Assembly (NCBI GenBank): GCA_033557675.1
Contig: JAWQRM010000562.1
Location: forward strand, 1 to 21,474
Source: Coptodactyla brooksi
Taxonomy: Eukaryota > Arthropoda > Insecta > Coleoptera > Scarabaeidae
Length of the DNA stretch: 21,474 nucleotides
Direction of reading: 5' to 3'
Every line of letters begins with the position of its first letter. Within the stretch, counting starts at the first letter, position 1. Position numbers and translations under genes: made by a program. This document shows, piece after piece, positions 16,002-21,474 of this stretch. The notes beneath the pieces are model-generated. The model had not been told where the DNA came from, did not search any database, and was given only the letters and a program-made list of their open reading frames with translations.

Positions 16002-17173
16002 AAATTTTCACTATCTCTCACAAGAAACGAAATCTGAGGTAACAAAAATTGCCAATCATGTATTTTCAACATGTACTAGATCGTAAAGCTTCTTTTTCAC
16101 AACTGGATTATCTTGCCATCTAGTGAGTAAAGTTTAGAATCTGTTCCACACCTGCTACCTAATGACGATTTTTAGATATTTTCCCACTCCTATAACAAAC
16201 AAAATATAAAATGTTCTAAAATAAAACACCTAAACAAAAGAATTACTAATTTTACTAAAGTTACTAATTTTTAAATTTAAAGATTGACATAACCTCAAGT
16301 TATTTTTAATTGTCATTTGGGCAAATAGTAAACCTACAATTTCTTTAATTTTGGTCTTTCATTAAGAAACTTAAATTAACAAGCACTGAACATAAAACTG
16401 AAGAAATTAATATACTTGTTACATATAAATTAATATATTGCTACAAGAGATTTAAACCTGACATAATTTGATATTCTACGAATGATCTGCTTTATTTTTT
16501 GCGAAATTTCGGTTCTTTTGTGTTTCTTTAAAAATCAACTAAAGTAATCACGCAATAAAGCAATTGCGTGCAAATAGGAATTGTGAACCCGTTATAACTT
16601 CACATCTATTGCACATTATATGTAACAAGCAATAACTACTCACCTTTTCTTACTAATAAATTACAAGCAACTAAAGCAATAAGGAGTTAAGTACACATAG
16701 TAAAATTATACAAATAAATAGCTTTTATCTGCATGTTAATGAAGATAAACTCTAGAACTTCAATAGAACTAGTCTAGTGGATTTCGTATTTTGATTATCT
16801 GTGAAACTGTAATACTTTAGTAATTACTGTATACTTGAGTTTTACAGTAATTATATTTTCTATGTTCGTTACTTTAACTTCTAGCATGCAATTCTCTTGT
16901 ATATCATACCGATTCTAATTTAATGAATTGGGGGAAGGTTATTCGAAAGAGATTAAATATATTAACAAAAAAGCAAATAAATTAAGTGCTTTATTTATAA
17001 TAAACCTGTATATGGAGTTGTGCTGAAAATTGAAAAGTCATTACTCAACAGATCGGCAAAATCTTTTCGTGTTTTGATTTTCTGTATAATTGTAAGTACA
17101 GTTTTATCTTTATAATAATTGTATTTTATATTTTATATTATTTTTATCTCATTATGCGCTGGACGGCACGGAA
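16002..17173. other. Non-coding, no recognisable feature
   Basis: Strongly AT-rich. Apart from the small hairpin at 16549-16570, no coding signal, element end or tandem repeat is recognised. Confidence 0.5.
16549..16570. repeat. Perfect 8-bp hairpin
   Basis: CACGCAAT (16549-16556) and ATTGCGTG (16563-16570) around AAAGCA. Short, and possibly chance. Confidence 0.4.
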
Positions 17174-17200
17174 TACTGTGGCCAAAAGTATGTGACTACC
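17174..17200 (+). mobile_element. Possible Tc1-type terminal repeat fragment
   Basis: TACTGTGGCCAAAAGTATGT followed by GACTACC resembles Tc1-like element ends, which often read TACAGTGxxGGCCAAAAGTAT. Only one end was found; its reverse complement does not recur in the window. Confidence 0.35.
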
Positions 17201-19290
17201 GAAAAGTTTCACGTTTGGGATATACAGAGGTCTACTATGGTTATGCTTTTTTAAACCCCCCATTTATTACTGCATTTTTCGATTCTCGGATCAAAATAAG
17301 TATTTGTTTTAATACCTAAGTAGTATTAAGGTATTAAGCTAGTATTAAGGTTTATAACACCTAAATCTTAAGGTTCCATTTTATCAAAATCTAACCTAAT
17401 TTTTATGTTTCAAATACTTAAATATTTAAGTTATGTATGCAAAATTTACAGTGAAGTGTAACAATAGATCATATTTTTATCCCAATCATAATACTTGCCT
17501 TCTTATGGTAGGGTGTCCAAAAAACTAATCAAATAAGAACTTTAAGTGGCTAGAACTTGATTAATTTAAATAGAATGTCATATTTTTTAACTTACCAAGA
17601 AATTTTTGATTACCTATCGAATGGTATTAGGGTGTTCATAGCTAAGTCTTAGTTCTGTTTTTACAAAATACGCCAAATAATCGTTTTTTTTTTTCAAGCA
17701 GCTTTTACATTAATTTAAAATAAACGAGGAGTTTGTAGAAAACGCGTTTGCAGTCGTTTTAATATTAAAACAATATGGTATAGGTACCAAAACAAGGTAT
17801 TCCTTTTTTTATTGTAAAGTAACAATAAGGGCGCACAAAAGAGATAATATGGAAATATTAAAAAGGAAAGTTTATTATTCAGAAAGTATTTATTAAAAAG
17901 CAAATAAGTAAAACACGCAAAAAAAGAATTCAAGAAAATGATATCCACGAGGTGCACTGAATAAAAGAAATACAGTAATAAATAGAATTGAGTCGACAGA
18001 GTGGTAGATTTGATTTCAATATTTTCAGCTGCAGCAATCGAAATTACGTCAAATACTCTTAAATTAAAACTTAACAGCCATCTCACCTTGCAGGACATCA
18101 AATTGTCCTAAAAGAGGAAAGTTGTTGTCGAACATTTAATAACCTAGTAGTTGAGGCAAGATATGTTTTCAACAATGGATATAGTAACTAGAGAAGCCTA
18201 GAAAAGTAATTATCTTCCATTCAGAAGAAGACAATTCGGTCTCCTTACATATTTTCAATAGCGTAAAATTTGTAGTATGTTAGTATTATATTGAAAGTGG
18301 TACCTTTGTGTTTTAGTAATAATAAATCATACATAGCTTTCGAAACATAGTAATTTTACATCTCACAGTTACAAAAATGACATGACAGTTCAGTCAATAA
18401 TACAGTCTTCAAATATTTTCTCTTTATCAACTATTAAAACAGTTGTCGATGGAGAAAAATTCTTCACATGACTGAGAAACGAAACAATTTTATGTTTATA
18501 ATGCTTTTACCTAATACGTATATTAGTTTATGTCTTTTTTATGCAAATATAAGGCCATTACATCAAATTCAAAACTGCAAGCATATACTTCTGACACATA
18601 CGCGTAATGACTGCTACTAAGAAGATTTGTTCGCTACGTTTAATATTTAGCTAAGTGCGCCCATAGATGTTATTGTAAGGTAAATACAATTTCTGAACAG
18701 ATTCTACTGAGTTTTTAAATATAGCAGTTAAACGATAAACGCGGTTTTCCCCCTAAAGCAGTGAGAGTATTTTTAATGTTGGTGAAAGTGTGACATTGAT
18801 TGCTAAGTTGGTGCACACACTATTAGACTAAGCGCACATTCATGTAGTGCTTTTACACAAACATTTAGCTTAAAGAGAAAGGGAAATTAGTACTACGCAC
18901 ATTCATTGCCGAAAACGTCTTCAGATAAAATATTTTTAGAGAAAATATTTTCAGACTATTTTTGGTGATTGCGATTGCAGATCATCTGTCGATGGTGAAG
19001 AAGTTTTCGAAATGAAGAAGTTTTGGATGAAGTAACTAAACGAAATAAGAAATTATTCATAATTTCCTACTTCCAGTAGCACTTCAGAATAAACTTCAGC
19101 CATTATTCCTCAACGGTTAAATGAAAATTTGACAAGTTAGCAAGTACTAAATTACGGATACCTTTTTTGCGACACCATGTAATATAAATTGTGTTTGTGT
19201 GCAGTACACATTGTCCATACAATTTATTTACATTGTTACGCAAACATACCCCACTGTAAGCAATTATTCGAGCACTACTTGTAGCTCGAT
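17201..19290. other. Non-coding, no recognisable feature
   Basis: AT-rich. The minus-strand open frame of 128 codons at 17715-18101 is dominated by Leu, Phe, Tyr and Ile from A/T-rich codons and looks fortuitous. Short direct words (TAGTATTAAGG at 17322 and 17341; GAAGAAGTTTT at 18998 and 19014) are slippage-like. Confidence 0.5.
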
Positions 19291-19299
19291 CCAATCGAA

Positions 19300-19990
19300 A
19301 TTAGAATGACCTGCCCTCAGCCCAGCCGTCACCCCTGATTCAGCATTTACACCTGCCAGGCTATTTTACAACCCTAATATAGTCGAAGACGTTTTTACTT
19401 CGCGCCGGGGCACCTGGTACGTGCGTGCGCCCCAAGGGGCGACCTACCCCTAACTTCGCGCTTAATATTTCAGTGGGGATCAAGTGATGTGCATGGTGGT
19501 TGCGACGCGACGGTAGTAGAGTAGGTTCTCTAGAGCACACATAAAGAATCGATTTTTTTCTGTCCCTAGGGCGCCGCGACGGTGCCTCGGTACTCATCGA
19601 ATATTAAAGGGGCACCAGAATGCGTCCTTAATAATTGATTAGCGTTTTAAATGGACCGCTCTTTATCGCAGCAGACTCCTGGAGAAAGCGAACTTACGCG
19701 ACACTTGGTGAATGACTTGGAATGGTTTGTTGACGCGTAGGGGAAGACTTGCGCGCTAATGGCTAACTTCTCAACGCGAAACGTGAACATAAACTCTCTT
19801 GGTGTTTTAGAGCTGAAAACTGTGAGCAGAAAATTAATGAAAACAATGTCGTAACGATTCGGAAGTAAGGGAAATAAAGGCGAAATAAATGCATCTCTTT
19901 GTTCTGCAGGAGAAGGCTATTCCCCGCTGAAATAGATTAGCTCCATATCCCTAATGGTCCGTAAATTCATTTGCCAACATTTCTGCTCAA
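19300..19990. promoter_or_regulatory. GC- and CpG-rich island, candidate conserved regulatory sequence
   Basis: CpG-dense words (TCGCGCCGGGGC, GTGCGTGCGCCCC, GCGACGCGACGG, GGCGCCGCGACGG, TTGACGCGTAGG, CTTGCGCGC) are packed into about 500 bases of otherwise AT-rich DNA. CACCTG E-boxes lie at 19350 and 19411. CCTTAATAATTGATTAGCG near 19625 contains overlapping homeodomain-type cores. CGCCCC and GGGGCG (19428-19441) form a palindrome. The minus-strand open frame at 19361-19597 (Arg/Pro-rich, 78 codons) has no motif I know and reflects the base composition. Enhancer, promoter of a non-coding RNA, or an exon of an unseen gene all remain possible. Confidence 0.35.
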
Positions 19991-20091
19991 AAACTGTGCA
20001 GCAGAAAAGATATTACTAAAATTATAGTTAAGCTGTGTCAGTAACGATTCTGGGGTAGAAGATCTAAGATTGTTTAGATCTAAACAATATA

Positions 20092-20475
20092 TTAGGTTGT
20101 TCGGAGTAATTTCTTTAATAAGTAATTATGTTTCTTTCTTTTTGTTGAAAATGAAAGGCCTTTTCTTAAAGAGTATAAATATTTTATCTAATTATATATT
20201 CACCATTTTGGTCCAACATAGTTTGCCATCTTTCTGGCAGAAGCATGATTCCACGCTCAAAAACATCTGATCCTTGCTGGTAAAAAACTGATCCAAGTTA
20301 TTCTTGACGACTTCATTCGAAGTGAAGATTTTGCCGCCCAAAATCGTAAATTCCCATCCAAGCTGTAAAAGCTTTTGGCAAGTTACCAAATTGGTGTGCG
20401 GTCTCGCATATCTTGGTGGAACAGTACACCTTTTCTATTGAACAATTCTAGCCTTTTCTGTTTGAGTGAACCATT
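20092..20475 (-). mobile_element. Mariner relic, 3' end with terminal repeat (same family as 3313-3960)
   Basis: It begins with TTAGGTTGTTCGGAGTAATT (20092-20111), matching the ends of the element at 3313-3960, and is preceded by TA (20090-20091). On the minus strand a frame at 20389-20192 reads LLQLGWEF, then ILGGKIFTSNEVVKNNLDQF and FTSKDQMFLSVE, which is the C-terminal part of a mariner transposase. About 25 residues that should lie after LGWEV (HPPYSPDLAPSDYHLF...) are deleted. Coding traces continue to about 20475, where similarity stops abruptly, so the 5' half and second terminal repeat are gone. Confidence 0.8.
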
Positions 20476-20764
20476 GTCGTGATATTAACTTTTGCACACA
20501 TTAAAAGAGAACAATTACATAGAACCGAACAAAATATTTTTACACATAAACTCTGTAACATCGGCTGTTAGAATATATAATGCATATACGATTAAGAATT
20601 AAGTTAACTGGTTAAATAGTTTTATTTTAAGCCAACTTAATTCTGAACGCCTCTGCTTTGAAAACTAGTTGATGTGTACATCCCACATGACTTTCTCTTA
20701 CCTTGACCCTATTTTTTTGTGTTTTAGAAAATGTTGAAGAAATGTTTTAGACCTAGGCTTGACT
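20476..20764. other. AT-rich spacer
   Basis: Sequence between the truncated mariner and the tandem array. No feature recognised. Confidence 0.4.
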
Positions 20765-21474
20765 GTTCTAAAATCCAAATTTGGGTAATTTTTAAAATAA
20801 ACCAAACAACCTGTATACTCAAAAATACTTTCAAAAGTTGAAGAGTTTGATGCACTGCAACCTTTGTTTGAACATTTTTTTCCAATCAAAAAGAACAACA
20901 GTTCTAAACAAAATTTTACATTCGTACCTGTCATCTTTTTTCAAAAATGTGAAATCACACCCAATCGACTTAAAGCTAATGTATAATATTTATACAGTAA
21001 TAATATTACATTTACAATATTATTATATTCAAAATACAATATTTATATTTATTTAATAATTAAGGCGACCCTTAAATTTTATAAGGGCTTAAAAAATAGA
21101 ACAATATACAGGATGTTCCATTTAAAAATCTTCAGTAGTTTTTAGAATAAATCGAACACCCTGTATATTCAAAAATAGTTTCAAATTGTAAAGAGTTCGA
21201 TGTAATGCAACTTTTATTTGAAAATTTGTTTTGTAAAAAGAACAACAACAGTTGTAAAAAAATTTTGCATAACAGCTGTCATGTTTTTTCAAAAATGCGA
21301 AGTAACGCCCAAACGGTGCAATTTGCAACTAATACATAGTAATTAAAGTGGTCTTTAAATCTTTTAAGAACTTCAAAAATGCAATAATATACAGGGTGTC
21401 CCATTTAAAAATCTGAAGTTGAATAATTTTTTAAATAATACAAACACCCTCTATAATCGAAAATAGTTTCAAAT
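20765..21474. repeat. Tandem repeat array, units about 285-350 bp, continuing past the window
   Basis: Three units align in the same orientation. CAACCTGTATACTCAAAAAT at 20807, CACCCTGTATATTCAAAAAT at 21157 and CACCCTCTATAATCGAAAAT at 21445 mark the same point, giving steps of 350 and 288 bases. Between these points TTTGAA...AAAAAGAACAACA...TTTTTTCAAAAATG is shared by units 1 and 2. Unit 1 is longer because of an AT-rich insert near 20985-21060 that includes the inverted repeat TAATAATATT/AATATTATTA. Units 2 and 3 start with TACAGGATGTTCC (21107) and TACAGGGTGTCCC (21390), inverted relative to ACACCCTGTA about 45 bases further on. The unit has no coding potential. Confidence 0.85.
21107..21165. 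repeat. Inverted repeat at the head of a tandem unit
   Basis: TACAGGATGTTC (21107-21118) pairs with GAACACCCTGTA (21154-21165), one mismatch in 12, with a 35-nt loop. The same arrangement recurs in the next unit (21390-21400 with about 21443-21453). ACAGGGTGT...ACACCCTGT is, to my recollection, a widespread motif in insect repeats. Confidence 0.7.

Noticed and set aside
17715..18101. 128-codon minus-strand open frame resembling a membrane protein
   Set aside because: Hydrophobic residues come from A/T-rich codons (Phe, Leu, Ile, Tyr, Asn, Lys). No signal or family motif; chance open frame.
19361..19597. Arg/Pro-rich 78-codon minus-strand open frame
   Set aside because: Composition follows the CpG-rich DNA; no known motif.
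1..21474. tRNA, rRNA and CRISPR features
   Set aside because: No GGTTCGAATCC-type T-loops with matching acceptor stems, no rRNA segments, and no spaced short direct repeats.

Overview
The window reads as AT-rich, gene-poor, non-coding arthropod (most likely insect) chromosome. No bacterial gene organisation, ribosome-binding sites or operons are visible, and no open reading frame exceeds about 143 codons. I found no host gene with convincing exons and no tRNA, rRNA or CRISPR array. What can be recognised is a graveyard of DNA transposons plus a few islands of different composition. The order cannot be fixed from this sequence.

Layout: (1) 1-248 is the 5' end of a mauritiana-like mariner on the minus strand, running off the left edge, with an unbroken first 23 codons. 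(2) 1037-1330 is a hAT (ZBED5/FAM200-like) transposase relic. (3) 1555-1795 is an internally deleted irritans-like mariner relic. (4) 3313-3960 is a short mariner with both terminal repeats and a TA duplication, joined to a perfect 40-bp palindrome. A relative lies at 5120-5545 and another at 20092-20475. (5) 5564-6391 is a decayed copy of a multi-copy arthropod protein family that I recognise but cannot assign to a named transposon class. The N-terminal part of the same family lies separately, on the other strand, at 15560-16001. (6) 6530-7111 is a relic of a different Tc1/mariner transposase. (7) 9390-9610 is a second irritans-like mariner relic. (8) 11065-11316 is the cysteine-rich C-terminus of a piggyBac transposase.

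Between 12545 and 15290, and again at 19300-19990, the sequence is richer in G+C and CpG than the rest. The first and last parts are candidate conserved regulatory sequence. The middle part (13640-15290) holds a retroelement-like primer-binding site, a possible 15-nt microexon and a cluster of CGTCA motifs, but its nature is unknown. The right edge (20765-21474) is a tandem repeat with units of about 285-350 bp, each starting with an inverted ACAGGGTGT/ACACCCTGT motif.

The genes do not form a pathway. The common theme is repeated invasion and decay of cut-and-paste elements. All seven mariner/Tc1 relics lie in the same (minus) orientation. The most unusual items are the split orphan family with its 3' hairpin, the palindrome fused to a mariner end, and the hairpin-bounded tandem array.
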